Assembly (NCBI GenBank): GCA_003550325.1
Contig: QKWP01001099.1
Span: forward strand, 41,955-105,954
Source of the DNA: Gigaspora rosea
Lineage: Eukaryota; Glomeromycota; Glomeromycetes; Diversisporales; Gigasporaceae
Length of the DNA stretch: 64,000 nucleotides
Reading direction: 5' to 3'
Of the stretch, positions 41,809 through 54,720 are shown piece after piece (within the stretch, counting starts at the first letter, position 1; each line of letters begins with the position of its first letter). A model generated the notes under the pieces. It saw only the letters and a program-made list of their open reading frames with translations, searched no databases and was not told the origin of the DNA. The position numbers and the translations under genes are program-made.

Positions 41809-43130
41809 TGCCATTATAAAAAAAACAAATTCTTTCATGAAATGATCGATCATCCTATTGTATTATGATTTGCTACTCTATAAATTGCATTTTGCTATTT
41901 TGGTTAACCATTTTTTTTTTAATTCTTAATTATCTATTAATGCTAAATTAGCTTTTTTTTTTTTTTTAATATCTGACGTTTGATTAAAAAACTGTTAACG
42001 GATTATATACTACCGTATTGCGTGGACCAAAAAACCTCTTGCTAAGAATATACTTATTTTTACGAGGCAAAATTGAATGTGAGATCCTCATTAAATACAT
42101 GATTTTTAAAAGCTTATAGTCAAATCTCTTTATAAAATAATAAAATTGAATCTAAAGAACAAAGTTATAGAGTTTATTTTTTTAGTTAATATTTAATAAA
42201 GTTATATTTAACCAAGTTTATTAATAAATTTAAAAATTTGCCGCTTTAGTTCTGACCAAAATTATTTGATATTAATATACCAGTAATTCTGGTCAATATT
42301 TGTTAATACTTAAAAATAAAATAAAATAAAGGGCGAACTTAAAAGCTGGTGAAATTTTCGGAAAGGTCACTGCAATAAACATTTTTCATGTTAAATTTCA
42401 CTGCAATTTTTCACTGCATAAACATTTTTTTATGTTAAACTGTAGTTATCCCCCTAGACAAAACCTATGGCCGATGTATTTTCTAGGATTTATATGCCAG
42501 TGAAACATTGGACAAACCAGAACCTTATATTGATCTTTTGAAAGTTGCTTTTAACCACCCCCAGACAAAACCTATAGCTGATGCATTTCTTAGCAGTGTA
42601 TAAATCAGGGACTATAATTAAATCAAACTTTTAAAAATTTTTGTGCAACTATCTAATTTAGTACATGAATAAGTCGTTTTTTTTTATTTTTTTTTTATTT
42701 TTTTACAATTTGAATGTGCCTAATTTTAATAAAATGACCAACTTTTCCCAGCTGTTTCAAAGAGTGCCCAAGAACAACCAGTTGCACTAACTTCTGAAAG
42801 ATGGATGCCTCAATAGTGTCAGTACTATTAAGAATATAGGAGTTCTCTCCAAATCCCTCTTACCTAGCATCTATGGTAGAAATAATAATATCCAAACTCA
42901 ACTATATATAGTGCAAAAAGTTTAGTCACATCAACTTTTTATAGTACTGTAGCAGTGCTAAAAATTTTGTCGATCATTTACTTATAAAATTGAATTTAAT
43001 TGATTAAAAATTTTTATGTTTTTTAATTTTTTTATATATAGTACTAAAAATTTTAAAAACTTATAAATTTAAAATTATATCTTCTTAATAGTAAGCAAAA
43101 AATTTTTAAAATAAAATATAAAGGAGATTG

Positions 43131-43562
43131 GGGAATTGTGACGAATTTGAAATATCTTGTAATCCGTGATCAGAATCGGATGAAACTTAAACTATTCGAT
43201 TCCTCTCGATAAAAGAATTCAAATGGTATAAATTTCATCTAATTCTGAATTATCTCGTAACTTTGTAATCCAAATTGAGCGATTTTTATACCTCAATTCC
43301 TCTTATAGAGAAGAATCGAATTGTATAAAAATCGCTCGATTTGAATTATGGAGTCGCAAGATATTTGCATTTTTACATTAAAAACATATAAAATACCATA
43401 GTTAGAGATATTATGACGAATCAGGATATCTTGTGATTCTATGATCAGAATCAGATGAAATTTATACCATTCGAATCCTCTTATCGAGAGGAATCGAATG
43501 GTTTAAGTTTTATCCAGTTCTGATCACGGAATCATGATATATTCCAAATTTGTCACAATACC
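43131..43562. mobile_element. Foldback MITE with long inverted arms
   Basis: The left arm, from GGAATTGTGACGAATTTG, recurs inverted at the right end as CAAATTTGTCACAATACC. Both arms share TGATCAGAA, ATTCGATTCCTCTCGATAA and related words, and an inner second copy of the same sequence is present. It is non-coding. Confidence 0.65.
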
Positions 43563-43607
43563 TTAAAACTAAAATTCTTTGTTTTTTTTTTTAAAGTTAT
43601 TTGAATT

Positions 43608-43762
43608 AAGGTATTTTGTGATACAGTGATCAGAATCGAATGATTCAGGTATTATTCGATCTGACTTAATAAGACAGCTTAAATAATACCAAAATTGTTC
43701 AACTTCGATCGATATTCCATAATAAGATTGAAAATCATTAACTTCGTTACAATACACCAATT
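43608..43762. mobile_element. Shorter divergent relative of the foldback MITE
   Basis: It begins GGTATTTTGTGATACAGTG with TGATCAGAATCGAATG and ends GTTACAATACACC. Internal TATTATTCGA / AATAATACC are inverted. It resembles the 43131-43562 element. Confidence 0.5.
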
Positions 43763-44972
43763 TCTTTTATAGTTTGATAAACTTTGTTAAAAGCTATCAA
43801 ATAAAGTATTTTATTTTGCAACTTTAAAAGTTTTTACAAAAAATACAATTTAAAAAAAATCTTTTTGGGCCTTCTCTTTTCCTTGCTAAAACTAATAGTA
43901 GTTAACTTAAATTATTTTACAAATAGAAAATTAAGAGATAATTTGCTACACTTAGATGGTTATACAAAATACAATAAATAGTTAAAAATTAATATCATTT
44001 TGATACAAATCTGTAACTAATCTTATCATGTATATAGCAAATTAAAATAAAAAAAATATTTATACTATATGAAAAAAATAAAAAGAAAATATAAGAAAAA
44101 AATAAAAAAGAATAAATATTTACAAAATCTAAATGAAAAAACCAAATACTAAAAAAAGAAAAGATACAAAATAAAAGAATAAAGAAAAAAATCTATACTA
44201 AAAATAGGACTGACACAAATTAAAACAGAAACAAAAAAAAAAAGAAAAAAGAAAGATAAAAATAAAAATTATATAATACTGTACAAAAAAATACTCTGCC
44301 TAAGTATTATATATATATATATATAATGTATTTAAAAAAAGGTTTTAAAAAGAAATTTTATTTCAAATTTTTTACAAAATATCTTACAGTTTTGCAGGAC
44401 CTAAAATTTACTTATGACTTATTCCAATTAAGTAGATACATTCTCAATTTGGAAAAAGCAAATATTGCAAATCTTTTAAAAGAATAAACTAGATTTTTTA
44501 CTTTTTGGTAAAATTTCAAGAAGTCCAAAAAGAGATGTTAGCAGTACTAAACTTGTAGAAAGTATAAGTTTTATGCTTTGTAGAATAAATATTTGACCAA
44601 AAGTATACTTTTGCATAAACTTCCATATCTTCTAACAAAAAACTTCAAAGTTGTTGCTCTATTACTTCTTTTATAATAATGAAGTCTTCTATTTAGAGAG
44701 TCAAATCCAAAAAAAAGAGTTCATTTTTATTTCTATTTTAGTTTCTTTATATTCAATCTGAAATTTTTATTCAAGTTGTTTCTAGATAAAGTTTTTGTTG
44801 TATACAAGTATATAAATAAGTTGTTATATTATTAGATATACAATCTATAATAAATTATTAATAAAATCAAATATATGCTAGTTCTATATATATTGATTTA
44901 ATAATTTTGTATACACTAGGCTAATGTGTAGCATTGTAGGTCTGGAGCCAAAATATTAAATATACTTATTAA

Positions 44973-45530
44973 TGTCACGGCCACAATCGGTTTTTGGCCA
45001 AAAATTGATCCACAGAATAAGTAGTACAAAAGGATGGTCTTTGATCACAGGTACTATCGATCAAGGTACCGATCATTAATTACCAGAGTTTAGTCAGAAT
45101 AATTACAATCAATCAAAAATCAATTGGGATATGTAAGGAATACGGGATCAGAAGTTAAGTATTTTATTGTTAATTGATGAATTGTATAACAATAATATAA
45201 TTTATTAATTTAATTTAGGGGTCTGATAGCAATATATAAAGACATACAAAACAAAAAAAAAAGTTAGCTAGACTTGGTCTAAGTTATACTTATAACTCAT
45301 ACACATACTTTACTTAGATTTATATTCACATATACTTGTACTTCTACGTTCGCATAAGGGAAAAGGACATGACAGCAAGTGCATACTGGGTTGGTCACGA
45401 CTCTTATATGCGAGAAAGGGGCACATGAGCACCAGGAAGTATAATCATGCCAAGAATTACAAAAGGCAAAAGGAATTCGAAGGCACAAGTTGACAAACCT
45501 ATTCATGGTTACGTATGGCCACGACAATTA
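44973..45530. repeat. Possible solo LTR
   Basis: The segment begins TGTCACGGCCACAAT and ends ATGGCCACGACA, giving TG...CA borders with partly inverted ends, and about 560 bases of non-coding DNA more GC-rich than its surroundings. A clean 4- to 5-base target duplication was not seen, so this is tentative. Confidence 0.35.
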
Positions 45531-46105
45531 TAATTAATTATTGTGGCAAATTATAATAAAATCCAAATTAAAATAAAATTATAGTATTAAATCTTAAAAA
45601 CTAAATTTTTTTGAGATGCATTTTTTAGAGTTAGAGGTTTAGTGTTAGAGTTAGTTTTAAAAAAAATTATAATAAACAAGTATTAGTAGGTTTTAGAAGA
45701 CTAGCAAGTTAAGTAAAAAATATAGATTTTATTTTAAATAATGATTTGCAACAATTATTAAGTAATGGTTTAAAAATAAATAAATAGTGCTTTATTTTTA
45801 TAATTAAAGCATTTCTCTTATTTTAGTATAATATTTTTTAGTACAATATTAATATTATAGTTTATTTTTAAAAATAATTTTTACTTTTTATAAATTAATG
45901 ATAATAATTAATAAAACAACTAAATAAATGAGTTTAATCATACTTAATTGGCAGATTAAATTTAGTATAGTATAATAAACTTTGGCAAGATCAAACAAAC
46001 CTAAAATAGGAATTTAGAATAAAAAGAATTAGTAGTTTATGAATATATTTTTTTAATAATAAAGAATTGAGAGTAGAGTAGAGTTGCAAGTGAAACTAAT
46101 TAATT

Positions 46106-46318
46106 TCACCAGTTAAAACTGGTGAAACTGGTGAAACTTAAAAAGCGATTTGGTGAAACTAGTGAAACTAGATGATATGATGAAATTGGTGAAACTGGTG
46201 ATACTGGTGATACTGGTGAAACTGGTGATACTGGTGATACTGTTGAAATAGTGAAACTGGTGAAATTGGTAATACTAGTAACACTGGTGATACTGATAAA
46301 ACTAGTAATACTGGTAAT
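46106..46318 (+). repeat. 9-bp minisatellite (ACTGGTGAA / ACTGGTGAT)
   Basis: About twenty imperfect copies of a nine-base unit, ACTGGTGAA or ACTGGTGAT, in tandem. Confidence 0.85.
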
Positions 46319-46987
46319 GTTTAAAATTTTTCAAAAAAATAACTTTGTTTAAATAATTTTTTTAATTAAAATGTATAATTTTGAAATTTATTAGTAATAA
46401 AACTGCTCAAAATTACAAGATTTAAATTTTATTATCAGTATTATTAGTATTACAGTATTGCTAATTTTACCAGTACCACCATTTTCACTAGCATTATCAC
46501 TGGCATCACTAGTATTACCGCATTACCAGTATTACTAGTATTACTGGTTTTAGGGAAGTGCAGTAAATCACATAATTTCCTAGGAGGGGGGGAACTTTTA
46601 ATACTCTCTAAAGACACTTTTATAGTACATTTAATACAGTTTAATAATTACTGTTTTAATTTAAATTTCATGAAATATATCTATATTATTTATTACACGA
46701 TAAATATATTATTTTACAATTTATAGATTAAAACTCTTTTCTGTACATCTGTAAATCCTAAATAAACAAAAACAGTATAGTAGGAAAAGAGAAAATTTGG
46801 AACTAATCGAACTAAATATATAAATTTTATTAACTAAATAATTAATTAACTAACAACAATCAATAAGAACTTTAAACTAGAGAACAAACTGAGTAAGAAG
46901 AGAAAGGGAATGACTATAACTAAAGGTTCTTTAACAACAACAAACGAAAAAGAGGGCCTTTGACCCATACAAAGTTTTGAACTCGAA

Positions 46988-47733
46988 ATGGACCCAGTTG
47001 AGGAATTTGAGGCAGTTCAGAAAAGTTGTAACAAAAGACTAAGTAAACAAGTTGAAGGAAACGTTGTGAAAAAAGTCAAGAGTTTTCATGAAGAAAAAGA
47101 AGACTATAGTATGAAAAACGTACAAATGGACTCGAACATACAAATCAATAAGATGATATCATCGTCACAACAAATGACGTCAGTAACTTAGCTGACAACA
47201 ACAAACAACCAAATCGGGGATATGATGTCATCAGGAATACAGTTAACTACAACAAATGACCAAATTGAGAGTAATATGTTATCAGTAATTAATATTCTGG
47301 AAATTTTGACAGATAAACAACAAACCTTGTCATGTAATGAGGTTTGCATCGATAATGAAGAAACAGTTAATAATATGGATGTAGAAGAGGAAATACAACA
47401 AAGGGAATCGTTACAGAGAAGGTAGATAAAACTCAGCAAGAAAAGAAACAACAACTACTCTTATACAGTGCAGTAGTAACCGGAAAAAAGAATAAGGACA
47501 AGCAACAATTAGAAGAAAAACGAAATGAAAGTAGGGCTTTAAAAAACAAAGTCTGGAGAGCAAAGAGTAAAGAGATTAAAAATCTGTTTAACGTTAAGGA
47601 ATGGAGTATAGACAAGATAATTGAGGCTTTTAAGTTACAAGAGTTGATTTTGAATTTCGTGAAACACAAGTTAGAAACCAAAGCAACAAATATGGAAATA
47701 CCACTAGCTATCAGGACCAAGCTAAAATACCAG
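46988..47733 (+). pseudogene. 5' part of an unknown ORF split by a hAT element
   Basis: It begins MDPVEEFEAVQKSCNKRLSK. An in-frame TAG at 47189-47191 (CAG would restore it) is followed by an LTTTN-rich region, a frame change near 47400, and then a Lys-rich region with KVWRAKSKEIKNLFNVKEWS to KLKYQ. At 47733 a hAT element interrupts it; the frame continues exactly after the target duplication at 52387. The joined protein would be over 600 residues. No family was recognised, and the gene may itself belong to a repeat family. Confidence 0.6.
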
Positions 47734-47741
47734 GATAGGGC

Positions 47742-47880
47742 TAGTGATGCAAACGGCTCAGCTCGGCTCGGCTCAGGCTAACATTGAGCAAGCTGAGCCG
47801 ATCTTTCAGTTCCGTATGCTAGAGCCAAGCCGTTTATGAGCCGATTAATCTTGAGCCGAGCCGAGCCGCTACTTTAAGAT
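47742..47880. repeat. Left terminus of the hAT element with AGCCGAGCC cluster
   Basis: The terminal inverted repeat is followed by many GGCTC/GAGCC words, the probable transposase-binding region. The matching right terminus is 52230-52386. Confidence 0.8.
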
Positions 47881-48276
47881 AAGATGATCGATAAGATGAT
47901 CACTATCCAATTAGACATGAACATGTATGTATTCTTTATCTTCGAACTTTTATAAATTTTTAAAAAAAACAGAGAAAAGTTTGGTAATCTTTCTCTACTC
48001 AAAATCCAAATATAACAAATTCTAACTTGAAATCGGCTAATTTTATTTGATCACACTGAAAATACCGGTAGGCGTTTCAATTAAGTTAAATGTAAAATAA
48101 AGCAAGTAAAGCAAAATTTTTAAGCGAAAATTCATATAAAAGTTAAGTTGCTTTATTTTTAAATTTATATAAAAAAAAGGGTTTATTCTAAATTTATACA
48201 AAAAAAAAGTTTTATATTTATAATGTTACTATTATAAAAATATTACGCTTCTAAATTGTAAAATTCTATCTCTATT

Positions 48277-48510
48277 ATGTCTTATAATCAACAGATATAC
48301 GGTAGACCACCTTCACAAGGCCCTCCACTACAAGTCCACTACTGCCACGACAAGGAAAAGTGTGCTATTAAAGTGCCAGAATTGTTTGCAACTGGAGATG
48401 TAATTCATCCTACTAGAATTAAACAGGTAGTAACTGCTGCATCAGATGGGGCAATAGCTGCTCAGGCAGATATTGAGCATTTAAAAAAGCAAAGCAATTT
48501 TTTAAATTAA
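48277..48510 (+). pseudogene. Captured fragment resembling a thioredoxin reductase C terminus
   Basis: 77 residues. VPELFATGDVIHPTRIKQVV then TAASDGAIAAQADIEHL matches the end of thioredoxin-reductase / AhpF-type flavoproteins (P-G-x-F-A-A-G-D, then Q-x-x-T-A-x-x-x-G-x-x-A-A), which contacts FAD. The first 30 residues are unrelated (YGRPPSQGPPLQVHY). Most of the enzyme is missing, so this looks like a host gene piece captured inside the hAT element, though a fused small gene cannot be excluded. Confidence 0.5.
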
Positions 48511-49139
48511 ACAACATCAACAAGGGGCAAAAGATAAACAAGTTCATGCAAATTAGGGCCTTTAATTTATTTGCTCAAACTTACGCAAAGCTAAGATGAC
48601 TAAACTTTTTTCGCTGCAATTGTTTTGAAACATAAATAAAAAAAGCTTGCATCACACGCTAAACACCAAAATTTAGAGTTACATATTCTTACTATTTATT
48701 TAGTCAATACTCACAAATGAATTAAGAAGGCTAAATTAAATAAAAAATGAAAGGCAATAGGAAAAGCTAAGTTTCAATTGCTTTCTTTATAAAGATAAAT
48801 TAAAAAATTGTTAAAGGACTATAAGCTAAAAATAAACTAAAAAATTCTTTTAATGTAGATAAGTAGCTACCATGAATTAAGACGAAACTAAAAAAGACAT
48901 TACATAGAGCATTGCGCCATTTTTATCGAAGTTTTTGAAGATTAGGTGACGAATTTCAACCTATATCTACTTCAGGTCCATCTTCGCAGCATGATTTGAT
49001 ACTCTTTAACAAAATTACTTATCATAGTGCTAATTTATACTTTTTTTTTTTAGATTGGCCTACAAGACAGGTCAAACAAAATAGTTAACTAAGAATTTTA
49101 CAATTCATTCTTACATATGTACTGTACATATACCTATAA

Positions 49140-51109
49140 TTATCCTCTACGAAATCTAATACCATGTTCCAACCAAGAATTAATGCACATAAGAGCTTGT
49201 ATACTCTTGTCAGATAGACGTGTACGTTTGGCCCGAACTGTATCACCTGCTTTGGAGAATACTTGTTCAGATGGTACCGAAGTAGATTGGATGGCTAAAT
49301 AATCTTTAGCCATTTGTGATAAATTAGGAAAGCGTGTACAATTTAGCTTCCACCAATCCAAAGGATCAATGTTCATGGATAAAATGGCCTCATTCAAATA
49401 CTGATTAAATTCATCCGTTCTATTGATAAGTACATTTGTTCTTCGTTTTTTCTGAGCAATTTGCTCTGTATATGTTAAATTTATTTCGGAATTTGTAGAC
49501 GAATCGTTTAAAATAGGAGAAGAATATTCGGATCTAAAAATATTATTGAAAATTGCACGGTTTGCTTCATTATTCATGTCTTCAGGCATTAGTTCGAGTT
49601 TAACTCGAGGGTCAAGGATAGCAGCCATAAAGGCTGTTTTATCATATATTTCGTTAGTATATTTTTGAACTTTGGTTGACATTTGGGTTGCAGCTGCTTT
49701 CAGGAATTCCGGACTTGTTGGATTTTGAAGATATAACGAAATAGTATCAACGATGCTATCCATTAGTACAATTGAAACACCCAAAGTCGTGTATGTACTG
49801 CCAGAAAGTACATTAGTAGTTTCGTAGAATGGCTTAAGAAATTGAGTTACGGCTTGAAGATCGGATTCCTCTTGTGGTGTAAGTTTATATTTTTTAAGAT
49901 TATTATTACGCCTAATAAGAGCTGCAATCGTTGTAGGCATAGTAATGTAGACTGCAAGCATCAAATACGTGCTATTCCACCGTGTCGAAACATCCTGTGG
50001 AATTTTACGAGTTGCTTCGCCTTCACCAACCGATTGTCCAATTTCTTTTAATTCCTGAGTTAAAGATGAAGAGGAGGAGATAGCTTTGACTAAGTTACGT
50101 ACGTTTTCAATCGAAGATTTAATGGGTGACAAACCACTTGTAACGATGAGATTTAGTACGTGAGCCAAACAGCGACGAGGTTGAAAATTAAAATTATAAT
50201 TTTGTAAAAGAAAGTTTTCTTTTAACAATTGCATTGCTAGGACCATATTCGAACCACTATCTGTAGTAGCGCAAAGAATTTTATTAGTAATATTAAAAGT
50301 TGCAAAAACGGAACGCAACTGTGTATTAATCTCTTGGCCGGTATGAGGATGAGGGAGCATACAAATATCAAGTAAAATTTTTTTGAGCTTCCACTCATTA
50401 TCTATCCAATGTGCTGTGACGCAGAGAAAAGGCACATTAGCGCGAGAGGTCCAAATATCTAATGTAATAGATATTTTACTTGAAATTTGCTCCAAAAGAG
50501 TTTTAACATCTCTCTGCATTATAGCAAAAGCACTTTGAATCGTAGACTTTACAGTTTCACGTGAGGGTAGGTCAATATTAGCATTGAGGTATCGAAGCAT
50601 AGTGGCAAATGAATTGCTTGAAACAATAGAGTAAGGTAAAGTATCCGAGACAATCCATTCAGCAATCAACATATGAAATTTGGTTTTTTGAACTGATGTT
50701 AAAATTTGGCATGAAATTGTACTTTCAGGTGTGAATGTAAGAAGCTGTTGATTTGGAACTGGCTTTGTGATCCAACCCGGGTGCTGACTATCGAAGTGTT
50801 TACATAAAGTACCAGTTGAAGTAGTTAAACTAAACTTATTCTTGCAAATGCTACAGATTACCATTTTATTATCAACGGTTTTTTGTGAAAAAAATGGTGA
50901 AACAGGGGAGGTTTTAGCTTTGTTTTTTTTTTATTCAAAATAGCAGGAATAATAGGAGCAGCTGGACTATTAGAAATATTTGATGAAATATTTCCGTCAC
51001 TCATAGCGCTGGTGTTTGTTGCCATATTGTCATCAGAAATTTGTATAATATCTTGAGGCTCAGCATTATAAATATCGGTATCAAAAAGATCATTAGTATC
51101 GGTATCCAT
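49140..51109 (-). CDS. hAT transposase (one frame change in an A-run)
   Basis: Catalyses cut-and-paste transposition. The main minus-strand frame runs 50864-49140. The N-terminal frame is 51109-50858, and the two join near 50925 through a one-base change in a run of A. A BED zinc finger spans the join: VSPFF before it, then CSICKNKF and LCKHFDSQHPGW. Downstream are the hAT helical core (ITLDIWTSRANVPFLCVTAHWI, TTDSGSNMVLAM, RCLAHVLNL) and the C-terminal dimerisation domain (DPLDWWKLNCTRFPNLSQMA, SVPSEQVFSKAGDTVRAKR). Full length is about 655 residues, normal for the family. The frame change may be real or an error in a homopolymer. Confidence 0.9.
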
Positions 51110-51485
51110 TATGAAATTTTTTAATCAAACGAATTTAGGCAAGTAAATTTTTTAAATTAAATATGAAATCGAGCAAGTAAATTTTCAAGCTCTTTTATAC
51201 TTTACTAACAATAGTACATGTTGCGAAATTTTGGTGCTTAGAATTAGATCTTGAGGCTTTACTAAAAATAAGTCAAGAGGAATCCATGCCAAGAAATTTT
51301 AATGCCTAGAATTGGATCTCGAGGCTATGCATGAGACTTAATTTATTTTCTTTTATTTTTTAAAAGAAAGTCTAACCTTTTTGTTACTTGTTCTTGCACA
51401 TAGAAATGGGCTGGCTAACAATCAAGCCGGCTAAACGTTGATTTCTCAAGTTAGTTATTATCAACTTAAAAGTGGCTCGGCCCTG

Positions 51486-51602
51486 AAGCCATGGTTAAAG
51501 ATTTAAAGCCATGGTTAAAGTTTCAAAGCCATGGTTAAAGTTTCAAAAGCCATGGTTAAAGTTTCAAAGCCATGGTTAAAGTTTCAAAGCCATGATTAAA
51601 CT
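51486..51602 (+). repeat. 20-bp tandem repeat inside the hAT element
   Basis: About six copies of AAAGCCATGGTTAAAGTTTC, with a few changes. Each contains CCATGG. Confidence 0.85.
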
Positions 51603-52229
51603 GGCTTGATTGTCAGCTCATCATCTCTAAAATTCATTACCAAATTACTGGTAGATTTTTAAAACTTGTTGATATTTGCATGAACGGTTCGAAAGGCTTA
51701 TTATATTACATAACAAGTTTACTGGTAAGTTACAAATAGTCTTTTACAACTGGCTAGTAGTTTGCGAATAGTTTCATAAATATGAGAGAATGATGCAATA
51801 TATATAGTCAAGTGCTAATAGGTTTTTAGTGATATATTAGTGTGCGTATAATATATTAACCAAATAATAATTAGTTTTTTTATAATATAATCAATAAAAT
51901 TGAAATGCAGCACGCAATTAATGTTTTAATATTAGCGAAAATTTATTTTTTATGTTTTAAAATAATTCTACAAATATCGCTGTCTTACTAGAGATGAATT
52001 AAACAACTTCATTTGTATATAATATAATAAATTGGTGACTTTTTAAAAGATGTCCATGTTAAAAAACGTTATTTCGAAATAATTATTGGTATATATTATC
52101 TGTTATAACATAAATATATTAATATATTAAATCGTTGCCTAATAAAATATTAATATAAAGTTACTTTAAACGCATGTTATTCGTTATCACATTACCTGAA
52201 CAATTACTATTGGATAATGGTCATATGAT

Positions 52230-52386
52230 AAGGATCTATTGGCTTACGGCTCCATGTTCGGCTTCAAGGTTTAGAGCCAAGCCATTTTTGGAGCCGATGC
52301 TTTATTAGTAGGCCTGTAGCCGAGCCGTCAAACGGCTCGGCTTAGCCGTATGGCTCATGGCTCAGCTCAAGCCGTTTGCATCACTA
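52230..52386. repeat. Right terminus of the hAT element
   Basis: GGCTC/GAGCC-rich subterminal DNA ending in AGCCGTTTGCATCACTA, the exact inverse of the left end at 47742. Confidence 0.85.
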
Positions 52387-53622
52387 GATAGGGCTTTCTT
52401 TAGATGTTTCACAAACAGACACGAGACGCATCCTGCACATCAAAATGAATTCATACACTTACTAGAAAGAACTACAGACAAATATAAACAAGCATATAGG
52501 GCATATGTCATTAACAAGAAAAATAAAGATCAGATCTATGATAAATTGAGAAAGAAATTGAGAATTGATTTTTTAACTAATACTGATTTTATTGTTTTGG
52601 ATAGTTTCGAAATAACGCAATTGCTATTTTTTGTGGCGGGTTTTGCAAGAATACAGAATGATTTAAAATTTGAAGAGTTGAGAAAGAAAATAAACGAGTT
52701 AAAGAGTGATCTGTTAATCCAATTACCTGAACATTATGATATGATTCCGAAAAAGATTAAAAAGGCTTTAGAATACACTTTACTGATTCAGGACAGAAGA
52801 TGCACAGATGAAGTTGTAAGTGGTCTAAGAGCAATATACAAATTTGAAAGGTTACTAGAGATCTATATAGAAGATAGAAGAATACTGATACCGAGTTTTC
52901 CAAGTGAACTTAGAGAGGATTTTAAAAAATTTTTTCCAGTAATGGATAGAGCTGATTTAAAAAAGGTTAAGGATTGGAAAGAGGAATTAAGAATGTTTTA
53001 TATATTTTTCCAATTACCGGAATCATTTTTTGACTTACCACCAAAGAAATTGGAGTTGCCTTTGACTTATCAAGAATTGTCACCGAGTCTGAGAAAAATG
53101 TTTCATTTTTGTTCTAAAAATAGTGAAGATTTTAAAGAACATGTGAACAAATTGAGAAAAGTTTATGCAGTTAAATATTTTCCAAACGATTATGTAATCA
53201 ATAAGAAGAGGCTACCTGAGAACCCAAGGGATTTGAAGATTAATGTTAAGGAAGGTTTTCTGAAAAAAAGTAGAACTGAAGCACTGAATTTTATGAAATC
53301 AATCCCGAGCTACTATAGAATACCAAATCCAATGCCGGCGAAATACATTAAGGTCAATTATATACAGTTAGAAGATTTACCTGAAGCATGGGAGGAAGTA
53401 GAGAAGGTGAATCTAACAATACTGATTACAAGTATGAAAGAGTTAAGAATAGCAGTTCAGGCCTTAAGAGAACACTATTTCTTTTATAAAATACCAGAAG
53501 ATTGGAATTGCATTCAAGATAGTGATAATAAAAATAAAGGGGATTTGGAGACAAACAGCTTCCCGAGCGATCTTGAGAAGTTAAATAAAGATTTAAAACA
53601 ATATGAACCAGAGTATCAATAG
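52387..53622 (+). pseudogene. 3' part of the unknown ORF split by the hAT element
   Basis: Starting at the target duplication, the frame reads DRAFFRCFTNRHETHPAHQN and stays open for over 400 codons to TAG at 53622. An ATG at 52357, inside the transposon end, is in frame and could start a chimeric protein of 421 residues. The sequence is charged with repeated Leu/Pro-rich segments (FFQLPESFFDLPPKKLELPL). No family was recognised. It continues the ORF that ends at 47733. Confidence 0.65.
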
Positions 53623-54720
53623 TCTTGTCCAATAAAGCATGGTGGACGTTCAATTTGATTGGCTTGAAGATCACTGAGTTACACAACATAAAAAATTTTT
53701 TTAATGTAACCCTTAATATGAAAACTATATCATCAATCGGCAACTCGTGGTTTTGCATAATAAAATTTTTTTAAATTGCATTATAACACTCTTTAACTCT
53801 TCGTATATCTTTTGTAAAAAAGATCAGTATAGATCATATGGCTAAAAACTTTGCTTAGAGAGCAAATTAAGGCAAGTAATATGAACCGAATGAGTTAATT
53901 CAGTATTAATAGGATTATATAATTTATTTTTATGCTTTCAAACTCGAAAAATAAATTTATTTATTAACAAAGATTTATAAAGTTAGAGCATTCTCGAGCA
54001 GTTTTCGTAGTAGTGTTTGTGATGCCTCAAATCTTTCAAAATGCTGATCTTAGCCAATTAAAAAAAAATTAGTTTGTATCTTTAAATTTTATTTATTGAA
54101 ACTACACTACGCTACAAACTATCATAATCATCTAAAAGAATAAGACGTTTATTTATCTCCAGGCACGAACCACAGTCAACCAGAGTGAACTTGTCGTATT
54201 TTTGGGTTTTTGGTCTTGGAATTGTTGATTTTAGAGTCTGTTCCTGGTGGACTTTTCGTTGATGTATTTTTGTATCCCTTTGGCTAGCAGAGTTATTGGT
54301 AATTGTAATAGTTACTTTATAAAAAAGTTTTTTTATCAAATAAGCCTGCATATATAGTGATACTTTGTTAGGAGCTTTCCAATGAGCAGACTGAACCATT
54401 TATTCGAAATTCAGCTGGGTTAGCCCTAAAGAATTCGTTAGTGTCATCGGTAGGTATTAGTTTTTATTAATAAAGCTTATAGTTTGTTATGATTTAACAT
54501 CATTTAAAATTTAATGATAATTATAGTAATTATAGAAAGCTTCGTAAAGATATGAATTACACAAAGATGGTTAAATATGGATGAGCCAACAAGACAGCAA
54601 ACAAGCGGTGATGATGACGTTCTTTTTTTTTATTCATGCAACGAATAAATTGTGATACTAAAATGATATAAATGTCAGAATTGACAGATGCTGGCAATAT
54701 TGGGTTTAAGTGACCAAAAG
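53623..54720. other. Non-coding region
   Basis: No gene was supported. The minus-strand frame at 54112-54399 has no recognisable domain. Confidence 0.45.

Larger units (their letters stand above)
41809..46987. other. Long AT-rich intergenic region with small repeats
   Basis: No gene was recognised over about 5 kb. It holds a direct repeat of CAGACAAAACCTATnGCnGATG near 42455 and 42560, foldback elements at 43131-43762, a possible solo LTR at 44973-45530 and a minisatellite at 46106-46318, all listed separately. The remaining DNA is A/T-rich with runs of A and T. Confidence 0.5.
47734..52394. mobile_element. Complete hAT transposon with 8-bp target duplication
   Basis: The element is 47742-52386 (4645 bp). 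The terminal inverted repeat TAGTGATGCAAACGGCT is identical at both ends (17 bases). The target duplication GATAGGGC is perfect at 47734-47741 and 52387-52394. Subterminal DNA on both sides is full of AGCCGAGCC/GGCTCGGCT words. Inside it carry a hAT transposase on the minus strand (49140-51109), a thioredoxin-reductase-like fragment on the plus strand and a 20-bp tandem repeat. The perfect duplication suggests a fairly recent insertion. Confidence 0.93.

Noticed and set aside
49842-50051. Plus-strand ORFs opposite the hAT transposase
   Set aside because: They are shadows of the minus-strand transposase and have no domain of their own.
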